Source: Nitrospira sp. (GTDB lineage Bacteria > Nitrospirota > Nitrospiria > Nitrospirales > Nitrospiraceae). From it: 64,000 nt of DNA. Both the position numbers and the translations under genes were made by a program. Positions 8,828 to 15,939 of this stretch are shown here, piece by piece. Positions within the stretch are counted from its first letter, which is position 1, and every line of letters starts with the position of its first letter. The notes beneath the pieces were generated by a model. The model worked only from the letters and a program-made list of their open reading frames with translations, did not search any database and was not told the DNA's origin. The stretch spans positions 124,001-188,000 of the forward strand of contig JAURZE010000024.1 in the NCBI GenBank assembly GCA_030653545.1. Direction: 5' to 3'.

Positions 8828-8859
8828 CGGTAAGCAGCGCGGTCCTGACAATCTAGAAC

Positions 8860-8916
8860 GGCCAGAGGTTTTTCACCCAGAGCCCAAGATCACGAGCGTG
8901 GTCTTGGGCTTTGTGT
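8860..8916 (+). promoter_or_regulatory. Hairpin leader element E1
   Basis: GGCCAGAGG starts the element; 21 bases after its first base begins a hairpin AGCCCAAG...CTTGGGCT (13-bp stem, loop GAGC, 8881-8910) followed by TTTGTGTTT. The 51 bases 8860-8910 are identical to 15064-15114 (element E4). It sits 27 bases before the HD-GYP start and could act as an attenuator or protein-binding site. Confidence 0.6.
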
Positions 8917-8936
8917 TTAGTGAGAAAGGAGACACT

Positions 8937-9701
8937 ATGCGTATCGAGAGTCCCGACCGAATTCACCCCGGCATCCTCGCCATTCAGCGAGAGCTGGACA
9001 AAATTGACCGCCTCCGCCTGCCCATCGCATCCTGCCGGGATGTTGAACGCATCCTGATACGCCAGGTGACGAAGGAGCTTGATCGTGCACTCCCCTGGCA
9101 GGCAGGCCACGGACGGCGTACCGCAAGGATCGCCAGAGCAATCGGACGGGAGATCGATCTGCCATCGGCCGACCTGCATCACCTCACCCTGGCGGCCTAT
9201 CTGCACGACATCGGGCTTCTGATGCTGCCGCCCAGCCTCATGGACAGCGCCGCCCCCCTCGAACCGGACACCTATGTGGCCGTCCAAAATCACTGCCGAA
9301 TCGGCGCGGCGCTCTTAGAACCCTATGCGTTCCTGCAGGAAGCGGCGATTCTTGTCGCGCATCACCATGAACGCTGGGACGGCACCGGCTACCCTTACGG
9401 TATCAGAGGGCCCTTTATCCCGCTTGGCGCAAGAATTCTCTCGGTTGCCGACGCGTACGACGCCATCCGAGTTCCCGAAGCCAGCGACAAGGCCCTGCGC
9501 GACCTCATCGCCTCACGCATTCTACGCGTAGCCGCCGGCACACAATTCGATCCGACCATCGTCGCGGCGCTGACACGTTGCCTCGAGCATCGGAAGTTCG
9601 ACAATGACGGCAGCGGAGTGGGAGCCATGACATCCCACTTCACAGGCGGGGGCCCTCAGTCCTCCTGGGGCCCCCCGCCCTATTTGTCTCCGAAACGATA
9701 A
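8937..9701 (+). CDS. HD-GYP domain phosphodiesterase (copy 1), C-terminally extended
   Basis: This 254-residue protein is probably a cyclic-di-GMP phosphodiesterase. It has the HD-GYP metal ligands H58, HD at 90-91, H119, H143-H144 and the signature HHERWDGTGYP (143-153). AAAGGAG precedes the ATG. Its paralogue at 15141 ends 26 residues earlier. Here a 45-base in-frame loss between CGGAGT repeats removes the stop, so the last ~26 residues read through the terminator hairpin sequence (9645-9680). There is no receiver or sensor domain, so input is unknown. Confidence 0.87.
   Translation: MRIESPDRIHPGILAIQRELDKIDRLRLPIASCRDVERILIRQVTKELDRALPWQAGHGRRTARIARAIGREIDLPSADLHHLTLAAYLHDIGLLMLPPSLMDSAAPLEPDTYVAVQNHCRIGAALLEPYAFLQEAAILVAHHHERWDGTGYPYGIRGPFIPLGARILSVADAYDAIRVPEASDKALRDLIASRILRVAAGTQFDPTIVAALTRCLEHRKFDNDGSGVGAMTSHFTGGGPQSSWGPPPYLSPKR
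9645..9680 (+). terminator. GC-rich hairpin inside the 3' end of HD-GYP copy 1
   Basis: GGCGGGGGCCC and GGGGCCCCCCGCC form a strong stem around TCAGTCCTCCT. The same hairpin is at 15894-15929 where it lies after the stop codon. In this copy the coding frame runs across it. The U tract is weak. Confidence 0.5.
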
Positions 9702-9743
9702 GGGAGCAGCCTCAAAGAAATTTCACCTTGGGCCAAAGAAGCC

Positions 9744-9785
9744 TTGACAAAATAACATCAGCTTCTGTATTGATAATGATTATCG
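9744..9785 (+). promoter_or_regulatory. Promoter with strong Fur box (copy 2)
   Basis: TTGACA (9744-9749) and TATTGA (9768-9773, 18-base spacer) form a promoter. Overlapping the -10 is TGATAATGATTATCG (9771-9785), 14 of 15 identical to the Fur consensus. This predicts iron repression of the second TonB/receptor operon. Confidence 0.8.
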
Positions 9786-9826
9786 GTTTTATAAATGAGC
9801 TCGGCGCACCAGCGCTATCGCTTATA

Positions 9827-9888
9827 GGCCAAAGCACTTGATGCTAGAGCCCACCGTCGCTGTCCAGCGGCCGTGGGCTTTTTGTTTT
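9827..9888 (+). promoter_or_regulatory. Hairpin leader element E2
   Basis: GGCCAAAG at 9827 is followed, 21 bases on, by a hairpin AGCCCAC...GTGGGCT (14-bp stem with one mismatch, loop GTCC, 9848-9879) and a T-rich tail TTTTTGTTTT. An upstream mini-hairpin AGCA-TGCT fits between. It would be the first structure in the Fur-controlled transcript and looks terminator-competent. Confidence 0.6.
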
Positions 9889-9926
9889 CTACGCAACACC
9901 GTAAGCGAGTCCGCTCATTACATCGG

Positions 9927-9986
9927 GGCCAGAGGAACGTGATTCCGGAGCCCATGCGTAACGCAAGTTGCGTATGGGCTTTGTTG
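9927..9986 (+). promoter_or_regulatory. Hairpin leader element E3
   Basis: GGCCAGAGG at 9927 lies exactly 100 bases after E2. A mini-hairpin GGAA-TTCC follows, then, 22 bases from the start, a hairpin AGCCCATG...TATGGGCT (14-bp stem with two G-U pairs, GCAA tetraloop, 9949-9980) and TTGTTGT. It ends 14 bases before the second Com-like gene. Confidence 0.6.
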
Positions 9987-9999
9987 TAACAGGAGACCC

Positions 10000-10191
10000 A
10001 TGAAAATCCGTGAACCTCGCATGCGTGGCAGTGAGCATTCTGTCGATATTGCCACCGACATCCGTTGCGCCTGCAGCAACATGATCGGTCGGCTGACACA
10101 GCGAGGCATCGAAGTGAAATGTCGTCGTTGCAAACGAATCCATGTGATTCCACTGTCAGTCCTCGACAAGTTCCACCACGAGTCAAAGTGA
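10000..10191 (+). CDS. Com-like zinc-finger microprotein (copy 2)
   Basis: This 63-residue protein carries the same C-x-C-x15-C-x2-C cluster with core GIEVKCRRCKR and IPLS. AGGAG five bases before the ATG supports the start. It is the first gene behind the Fur-box promoter and the tandem leader elements E2/E3 and precedes the exbD remnant and tonB copy 2. It is related to phage Mu Com, a small RNA-binding activator, but its role here is not known. Confidence 0.7.
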   Translation: MKIREPRMRGSEHSVDIATDIRCACSNMIGRLTQRGIEVKCRRCKRIHVIPLSVLDKFHHESK

Positions 10192-10336
10192 CTGACGGCC
10201 AAGTGCAACCAGCCGTAGCAACGAACATAGCGGGAACATTGCGTGCGGAAACAATCGCTGACGAAGAGCAACCACACTAGGTTTAGAAGCACGACTAGAA
10301 CCTGCGGCTGTAATGCTGTGAAATCGTAACCATGCG

Positions 10337-10408
10337 ATCAAGCAAGTCGTTGACGCCGTTCGAAGCCTGGCATTCGGCCAAGTCAGTCTAGAGGTAGCGA
10401 AATCATGA
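10337..10408 (+). pseudogene. exbD remnant (C-terminal 23 codons)
   Basis: Translated in this frame the segment gives VVDAVRSLAFGQVSLEVAKS plus stop, aligning with the ExbD C-terminus encoded at about 2650-2713 (VDEVRGLGFQQVSLEV). Upstream the frame is broken; a GTAACCAT match to the intact gene is the last recognisable base identity. The stop overlaps the tonB copy 2 start as ATGA, just as intact exbD overlaps tonB copy 1. This indicates that a full exbB-exbD-tonB unit was deleted down to tonB. Confidence 0.75.
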
Positions 10409-11460
10409 CCGCGCAAATCCTGGATCCGCCAGATCACATTCGCCTTCAATGGCACGGCTGGTCCTATTCGCTCATCATGCACGCAGTTATAGCTGTAGGG
10501 GCGATGGCTTTCCTTTCCTCCATTGATGCGACGCTCCCTTCCGAGCAGTTTTCCTGGAACGTGGCGATGGTTGAACCACCGAAACCCCAACCGCAATTTG
10601 AAACACTCACTGACGCCAGGTCTGCGCCCGCACCGACGCCGCCGAAACAGCAAGTCGTTAAATCCCCCCCCCCTCAGCCGACGGTTGAGCGGATCCAACC
10701 GATTCAGCAAATGGTCTCACAAAAGATCATGCAGCGGCAGATCCCCCAAACCGTCCAAACCACGAGTCCCGTCAGGACCGTGAACCAAACAGCCTCCACT
10801 ATCGTATCCCAACCAGTCCAGCACAACGCCACCAGCAAAACCATTACCTCGACCACGGAACGGGAAACGGTCTTCCACGAAGAACCGGCCGTGACCACAA
10901 TCGCAGCGCTCCAACAAATAGGGACCCCGGTCCACGCAGATGGCCTCGTCACCCACCAAACTGAAGAACCTGTCATACAGGATGGGGCCATTGAAGCCGG
11001 CAGTGAAGCGGTCGCACGGTCACAGCCAATTGTAAGCCAATCGGCAGTGGAGGCTATTGCCGAATCCCCGACAATCCGCCAGACCAGCGAGTCTGCTGCC
11101 TCGACACCGCAGGCCTCTATCGAACAACAGGTTGCGCACGTCCCTCAAGCCAGAGCACTGCCGACGACGAGAACTGATTATGGGTGGTTGATGAAGGCTT
11201 TGCTGGGGCGCATCAATGACCTCAAGAAATATCCTGTGGTCGCCCGCGTCAATCATTGGGAAGGGCTGGTGGTTCTGAAAGCTGTGATCGCAGAGGACGG
11301 CAATGTCGTGTCGATTGATATCCACGAAAGCTCAGGCCGCGTCATTCTCGACAACGATGCCATCGAAACCTTGCGCAAGGCCGCTCCAATCAAATTGGAA
11401 CATCCACTGGGAAAACCGCAAGTGGCGATTCTGATGCCGATCAGTTATTCGCTCCGCTAG
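10405..11460 (+). CDS. tonB: Energy transducer TonB (copy 2)
   Basis: This 351-residue TonB paralogue has an N-terminal anchor (about 17-36), a conserved FSWNVAMVEPP segment also seen in copy 1, a long linker rich in Pro, Gln, Thr and Ser, and a C-terminal TonB domain (about 250-350) ending PISYSLR. It starts at ATG 10405 overlapping the exbD remnant stop. With no intact local exbBD, it must borrow the ExbBD encoded at 1.9-2.7 kb or elsewhere. It probably serves the FecA-type receptor downstream in the same transcript. Confidence 0.9.
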   Translation: MTAQILDPPDHIRLQWHGWSYSLIMHAVIAVGAMAFLSSIDATLPSEQFSWNVAMVEPPKPQPQFETLTDARSAPAPTPPKQQVVKSPPPQPTVERIQPIQQMVSQKIMQRQIPQTVQTTSPVRTVNQTASTIVSQPVQHNATSKTITSTTERETVFHEEPAVTTIAALQQIGTPVHADGLVTHQTEEPVIQDGAIEAGSEAVARSQPIVSQSAVEAIAESPTIRQTSESAASTPQASIEQQVAHVPQARALPTTRTDYGWLMKALLGRINDLKKYPVVARVNHWEGLVVLKAVIAEDGNVVSIDIHESSGRVILDNDAIETLRKAAPIKLEHPLGKPQVAILMPISYSLR

Positions 11461-11476
11461 ACAAGATTGGCGAAGA

Positions 11477-11852
11477 ATGGAGAGCACTGTGAACACTTCT
11501 AACTTATACCATCCTAGAAGCCGCCAGCCTGCCGCATTTCTCGGGCTATTAACTGCCTTTGATTGGCTACCTCGTGCAGCTCAGCCCCATGAGAACATGG
11601 CGCGGAAAATTGAATTCTCGTCGCTTACCGAACAGGCAAAGGTGCAATGGGCCCGAGCCGCAACAGTTTCGCTGGCAGGAGCGATCCAAAGCGCGCTGCT
11701 CAGTCGCCAGTCAGGCGATTCAGGCAACATTTGAGTCACTCAAGGTACATCTTCTCTATGAAATCGCAATCGTGACAGAAGAAGGGAACGTTGTGGAAGC
11801 ATTCAATAATTCCCAGTCCGGAACAGTCATCGAAGCAGGAGGAAACAAGTGA
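11477..11852 (+). pseudogene. PepSY-domain periplasmic protein gene with frameshift
   Basis: Two overlapping frames together spell a PepSY domain: ATVSLAGAIQSAL in the first frame (to 11734) and LLYEIAIVTEEGNVVEAF...GTVIEAG in the second (ending 11852). A single-base shift near 11715-11735 joins them. PepSY domains are small periplasmic modules often found with iron-uptake systems. The stop overlaps the GTG start of the next gene, as expected for a once-coupled operon member. A sequencing error or programmed frameshift would be alternatives to a pseudogene. Confidence 0.5.
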
Positions 11853-12301
11853 CACACTCATTACCGACTCGAGCTCTTTGTTTATCCGTCATCACCGCAG
11901 CCTTTCTGTTCGTTCCACTGTTAACCCAGGCGTTAGCGCAACAGAAAGCTGACAAGGTCTTCTCGGCAGTCGTCACGGATGCCCAAGGGATTGACACCGA
12001 CGTAAGGAACATCCTCTTCTATTGGGAAGAGAAAGTCAGCGAGACAGCCTTCGTCCCGCATGAGCTACGGCATGTCCCTGTGAAACGAGGTACTGCGACC
12101 GTCAACGTGAAATTCGATACCATCAAGCAAATCGAGATCAAGCCAGGGGCAAATAACAGCCTGGCCAGCCTGACGATCAGCCTGGCCAATGGAAAAAGCG
12201 CCGAATTCGGACTCGCTATCGATGGGAAATTTAAGGGAGAGTCTGATTTCGGCGAAGTTGAATTACCCGCAACCGGGCTCAAGAAAATCGTATTCAAGTA
12301 A
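11849..12301 (+). CDS. Exported protein of unknown function in TonB operon
   Basis: This 150-residue protein has a signal peptide (about 1-30, ending ALA) and a mature region that looks like a small beta-sandwich with alternating hydrophobic strands (TATVNVKFDTIKQIEI, ASLTISLANGKSAEF). It starts at GTG overlapping the PepSY stop by GTGA. No catalytic motif is seen. Position between tonB and the receptor suggests a periplasmic accessory of iron-chelate import. Confidence 0.65.
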   Translation: MTHSLPTRALCLSVITAAFLFVPLLTQALAQQKADKVFSAVVTDAQGIDTDVRNILFYWEEKVSETAFVPHELRHVPVKRGTATVNVKFDTIKQIEIKPGANNSLASLTISLANGKSAEFGLAIDGKFKGESDFGEVELPATGLKKIVFK

Positions 12302-12428
12302 TGGCGTACGCGAATAAAGATAGTTACCGGCCGTTTCCACTCAGAGGCCCACAGGCTCAGCTCTTCTGCTGCCTTCGCGCCCGATCTTTTAACTCTTCAC
12401 TCACATAATTTACCCAACGGAGGCCGCA
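12302..12428 (+). other. Receptor gene leader without recognised signal
   Basis: No Fur box, promoter pair or hairpin was found in these 127 bases before the FecA-like gene. The receptor therefore probably depends on readthrough from the 9.75 kb promoter, though a cryptic promoter cannot be excluded. Confidence 0.4.
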
Positions 12429-14768
12429 ATGAGCCCTTGTTTCTTCGCATTGAAACTGAGAACGGTATTCAAAATCGACAGACTACTACTACTACTGCTC
12501 GCGCTGCTTCTCACTGGCTGGCAGCCGGCGAATGCAGAGGAAATCGTCGACGTCCCCTCGCCAGTCACTACGACGACGGCAAAAGAACTTGAAGATAAAC
12601 CGATCAAGGCTCCCTTGACCGAAGTGATCGGGACAGCAGCAGACGCCCTGGACCATATTCCCGGTTCCGGCCGCGTCGTGACGCAGGAATCGATTCAGCG
12701 CAACCAGCGGCTTACGGTCAACGAGGCACTGCGCGAAGTTCCCGGCGTCAACGTCCGCGACGAAGACGGATTTGGCCTTCGACCGAATATCGGCATTCGC
12801 GGACTTAACCCAACGAGAAGCACAAAAGTCCATATCATGGAAGACGGCGTGCCTATTATGCTGCTGCCGTACGGAGACCCGTCATCCTATTACTTTCCCC
12901 CGTTGCAGCGCTTCGACCGGATAGAAGTGTTGAAGGGCAGCGGCCAGCTGCTCTATGGTCCGCAAAGCATCGGCGGCGTCATCAACATGATCACGCGAAT
13001 GCCGCCGGCAACTCCCGAAGGGCATTTTCAGCTGATGGGAGGCAATCTCTCCTATCTCAGCTCGCATTTCGACTACGGAGGGATGTGGGGAAAGAGCGGG
13101 TATATGCTGGATGTCAATCACTATCAGGGCACCACGCCGCGTTTTTTCAATCAGAGGGCCAAAGTAGACGACATCACGTTTAAGACCGTTCAGGAGTTGA
13201 GCGACCGCACAACCATTCTGGCCAAATTCAATTACTACCGCGAAGATTCCACGATCGGTTACCAAGGATTGACCGAGAGTCAGTACGCCACCGATGCGCA
13301 TCGGAACGACTTCAACAACGACGTTATGGATTTTCGCCGGATCGGCTTCCATGTCGCGGTTAACCATATGTTCAACGCAAGCCTCACCTCGACCACCAAT
13401 TTCTTCGGCCACTATATCGATCGGGTATGGGGCCGCCAAATGATCGACTCCGACGGAGTCGCTGGCTCAGCTTGTACAGTTAGCGCCACCGGTGGCGTCG
13501 GTGGGGGCTGCCAAACAGGCAACGGCCTCGCAGCCGGAGTGACGCAAGCGATTCCAGCCAATGGCCGTTTTATCAATGATCGCAAGTACTGGGTGTACGG
13601 AGTGGAACCCCGGTTTCATCTGACCCATGGCCTGTTCGGCATTCGGTCCGAAGCCGACTTCGGCACGAGATACATGAATGAACGGTCACAGCGAACCCAG
13701 TTCCTGAATGCGCTATCCGGGGTTGGCACAACCTGCGCGAATGCCGGAGGCGGACAAACAGGATGTCTTGGAGAGAATACGACCCGTCAAACCAACGCTT
13801 TCGCCTTATTTTTTCAAAATCGTTTCTTCATAACCGATAACTTCACCATTACACCGGGCTTCCGCGTCGAGCACGTAAACTACGACCAAGTCGACAATCG
13901 GGCCAATAGCGGATCAGGAGCCTTCTCGAAGACCCATATTACCGAAGTGCTCCCTGGGATCGGCGCCACTTATACGCCAATCAAGAACTACACGTTCTTC
14001 GCGGGAGTTCATCGGGGGTTTGCGCCGCCGCAGATTTCCGACGCCATTCAGTCCAACGTCGTCGTCGACCTGGATGCCGAGTTGAGCTGGAACTACGAAA
14101 TCGGCATCCGCGGCAATCCGATTCCATGGGCTTGGTTTGAAATGACCGGCTTCCGCATGGACTTTGAAAATCAGATCGTCAATCAGTCCGTCGCCGGCGG
14201 AACCGGTGCGACCAACACGAACGCCGGGCGGACGGCCCACATGGGCGTCGAGTTCGGCACGAAGCTCGATCTGCTCGATGCTATCAAAGGGCAAGATCCC
14301 AATGAAGATATCACGATTGATATCAACTACACCTGGCTGGGCCAAGCGGAGTTCCGCGGCACCCGCAACAGCTCCATCACAGGAGCGGCGCTGCTGGCGG
14401 GCGAGGCCGCTGCCTTCAACACTAACGGGAATCGCCTTCCCTATGCTCCGAGAAATACAGTAACCGCCGGGATCGGCTATGCCAATCGCAATTGGGGATT
14501 CGATGGGCGAGTAGAGACCCAATGCATCAGCGATATGTTCGGAGATGACCGCAATACCTATATTCCAACCCCCAATGGCCAACGCGGTATCGTCAAGGGA
14601 TGGTGCGTGGTCAATGCGGCGGTCAATCAGTATGTCAAGCCGATCAAAACGACGTTCTTCCTGGTCGGTAAGAACTTGTTCGATCAGACGTTTATCGTCG
14701 ATCGGACGCGCGGTATTTATCCCGGCCTCCCCTTGCTCGTGCAGGGCGGTGCGCGCTGGACATTCTAA
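12429..14768 (+). CDS. TonB-dependent receptor, FecA (ferric citrate)-like
   Basis: This 779-residue outer-membrane receptor has a signal peptide (about 1-36, ending ANA), a possible TonB box EIVDVP (about 38-43), a plug domain (about 65-195, with PGVNVRDEDGFG, IGIRGLNPTRS, IMEDGVPI and a GPQSIGGVINMITR end) and a 22-strand-type barrel closing in RWTF. The plug closely resembles Fe(3+)-dicitrate receptors. The short N-terminus lacks the FecA signalling domain, so no FecIR-type regulation is expected. Regulation more likely comes from the upstream Fur box through the shared transcript. Confidence 0.9.
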   Translation: MSPCFFALKLRTVFKIDRLLLLLLALLLTGWQPANAEEIVDVPSPVTTTTAKELEDKPIKAPLTEVIGTAADALDHIPGSGRVVTQESIQRNQRLTVNEALREVPGVNVRDEDGFGLRPNIGIRGLNPTRSTKVHIMEDGVPIMLLPYGDPSSYYFPPLQRFDRIEVLKGSGQLLYGPQSIGGVINMITRMPPATPEGHFQLMGGNLSYLSSHFDYGGMWGKSGYMLDVNHYQGTTPRFFNQRAKVDDITFKTVQELSDRTTILAKFNYYREDSTIGYQGLTESQYATDAHRNDFNNDVMDFRRIGFHVAVNHMFNASLTSTTNFFGHYIDRVWGRQMIDSDGVAGSACTVSATGGVGGGCQTGNGLAAGVTQAIPANGRFINDRKYWVYGVEPRFHLTHGLFGIRSEADFGTRYMNERSQRTQFLNALSGVGTTCANAGGGQTGCLGENTTRQTNAFALFFQNRFFITDNFTITPGFRVEHVNYDQVDNRANSGSGAFSKTHITEVLPGIGATYTPIKNYTFFAGVHRGFAPPQISDAIQSNVVVDLDAELSWNYEIGIRGNPIPWAWFEMTGFRMDFENQIVNQSVAGGTGATNTNAGRTAHMGVEFGTKLDLLDAIKGQDPNEDITIDINYTWLGQAEFRGTRNSSITGAALLAGEAAAFNTNGNRLPYAPRNTVTAGIGYANRNWGFDGRVETQCISDMFGDDRNTYIPTPNGQRGIVKGWCVVNAAVNQYVKPIKTTFFLVGKNLFDQTFIVDRTRGIYPGLPLLVQGGARWTF

Positions 14769-14782
14769 TCATCGGCGATACG

Positions 14783-14807
14783 GGACGGGCCGCCTTGCGG
14801 CCCGTCC
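14783..14807 (+). other. Stem-loop downstream of receptor gene
   Basis: GGACGGGCCGC and GCGGCCCGTCC form a perfect 11-bp stem with loop CTT. There is no U tract, so transcription may continue into the third Com-like gene; it may protect the receptor mRNA 3' end. Confidence 0.5.
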
Positions 14808-14863
14808 GACCCGATAGAGGGACCCATGTGAATCGACAACATAATCAAGAACTCGAGGAAACT

Positions 14864-15043
14864 ATGAGCAACGGCGCCGCCGATCCATGCCACCAAGACA
14901 GCGAGTGTCGTTGCCTCTGCGGAGCGCTCATGGCGCGCCTCACACTCGAAGGAATCGAGTTGAAGTGCAAACGTTGCCGGCGACTCCTGACCATTCCTTT
15001 CTCCCGTATCAACGGGTGGGCATTGCAGCAGCATCGCAACTGA
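14864..15043 (+). CDS. Com-like zinc-finger microprotein (copy 3)
   Basis: This 59-residue protein carries C-x-C-x15-C-x2-C with core GIELKCKRCRR, IPFS and a following GW as in copy 1. Start ATG 14864 has GAGGAA upstream and gives the same length as copy 1; GTG 14828 (after GAGGG) is an alternative. It lies between the receptor gene and leader element E4. It is probably an RNA- or DNA-binding zinc knuckle by analogy to Mu Com. Confidence 0.7.
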   Translation: MSNGAADPCHQDSECRCLCGALMARLTLEGIELKCKRCRRLLTIPFSRINGWALQQHRN

Positions 15044-15063
15044 TTTCTGTCGACAGTAAAGGC

Positions 15064-15121
15064 GGCCAGAGGTTTTTCACCCAGAGCCCAAGATCACGAG
15101 CGTGGTCTTGGGCTCTGTGGT
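15064..15121 (+). promoter_or_regulatory. Hairpin leader element E4
   Basis: Bases 15064-15114 are identical to E1 (8860-8910): GGCCAGAGG, then a 13-bp hairpin AGCCCAAG...CTTGGGCT with GAGC loop. The downstream bases CTGTGGTTTTTGAG differ from E1. It sits 26 bases before the second HD-GYP start. Confidence 0.6.
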
Positions 15122-15140
15122 TTTTGAGAAAGGAGTAGCT

Positions 15141-15827
15141 ATGCGCGTCGAGAGTCTCAATCAGATTCACCCCGGCGTCCTCGCCATTCAACGGGAACTG
15201 GACAAAATCGACCGCCTCCGCCTGCCCATAACATCACGCCGGGATGTCGAACGCATCCTGGTGCGCCAGGTGACGAAGGGGCTTGATCGCGCACTCCCCT
15301 GGCAGGCGGGTCACGGACGGCGTACCGCGACGATCGCCCTGGCCGTCGCACGGGAGATCGGCCTGTCCTCTGACGACCTGCATCACCTCACGCTTGCGGC
15401 CTATCTGCATGACGTCGGACTCCTGATGCTGCCGCCCGGCCTGATGGACAGCACGGCATTCCTCGAACCGGACACCTACGTGGCCGTCCAAAATCACTGC
15501 CGGATCGGCGCGGCGCTCTTAGAACCCTATGCGTTTCTGCAAGAGGCGGCAATTCTCGTCGCGTATCACCATGAACGTTGGGACGGCACCGGCTATCCCT
15601 ATGGCATCAGAGGGCCCTTTATCCCGCTAGGCGCAAGAATTCTCTCGGTCGCCGACGCGTTCGACGCCATCCAAGTTCCCGAGGCCACCGACAGTCCCCT
15701 GCGCGATCTCATTGCCTCGCGCATTCTGCGCGTAGCGGCCGGTACCCAATTCGATCCGACCATCGTAGAGGCGTTAACGAGGAGCCTCGACCATCGGAAG
15801 ACCGACGGCGACTGCAGCGGAGTATGA
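15141..15827 (+). CDS. HD-GYP domain phosphodiesterase (copy 2)
   Basis: This 228-residue paralogue of the protein at 8937 is highly similar over its length. It has all HD-GYP metal ligands: GHGRRT, LHDVG, NHCRIG, HHERWDGTGYP. AAAGGAG precedes the ATG. It ends at TGA 15825, followed by the GC-rich hairpin shared with copy 1. It is likely a cyclic-di-GMP phosphodiesterase. The pair brackets the second TonB operon, apparently through a block duplication that included the leader element. Confidence 0.88.
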   Translation: MRVESLNQIHPGVLAIQRELDKIDRLRLPITSRRDVERILVRQVTKGLDRALPWQAGHGRRTATIALAVAREIGLSSDDLHHLTLAAYLHDVGLLMLPPGLMDSTAFLEPDTYVAVQNHCRIGAALLEPYAFLQEAAILVAYHHERWDGTGYPYGIRGPFIPLGARILSVADAFDAIQVPEATDSPLRDLIASRILRVAAGTQFDPTIVEALTRSLDHRKTDGDCSGV

Positions 15828-15893
15828 TCAAGGACCAGCCGGCGCCCTCCACGCGCCGGTATCGGAGTGGGAGCCATGACCTCCCACTTCACG

Positions 15894-15929
15894 GGCGGGG
15901 GCCCTCAGTCCTCCTGGGGCCCCCCGCCC
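15894..15929 (+). terminator. GC-rich hairpin between HD-GYP copy 2 and bacterioferritin
   Basis: This is the same strong stem as at 9645-9680. It lies between two convergent genes and could terminate both. The tail CATTCTATT is only moderately T-rich. Confidence 0.55.
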
Positions 15930-15939
15930 ATTCTATTGG

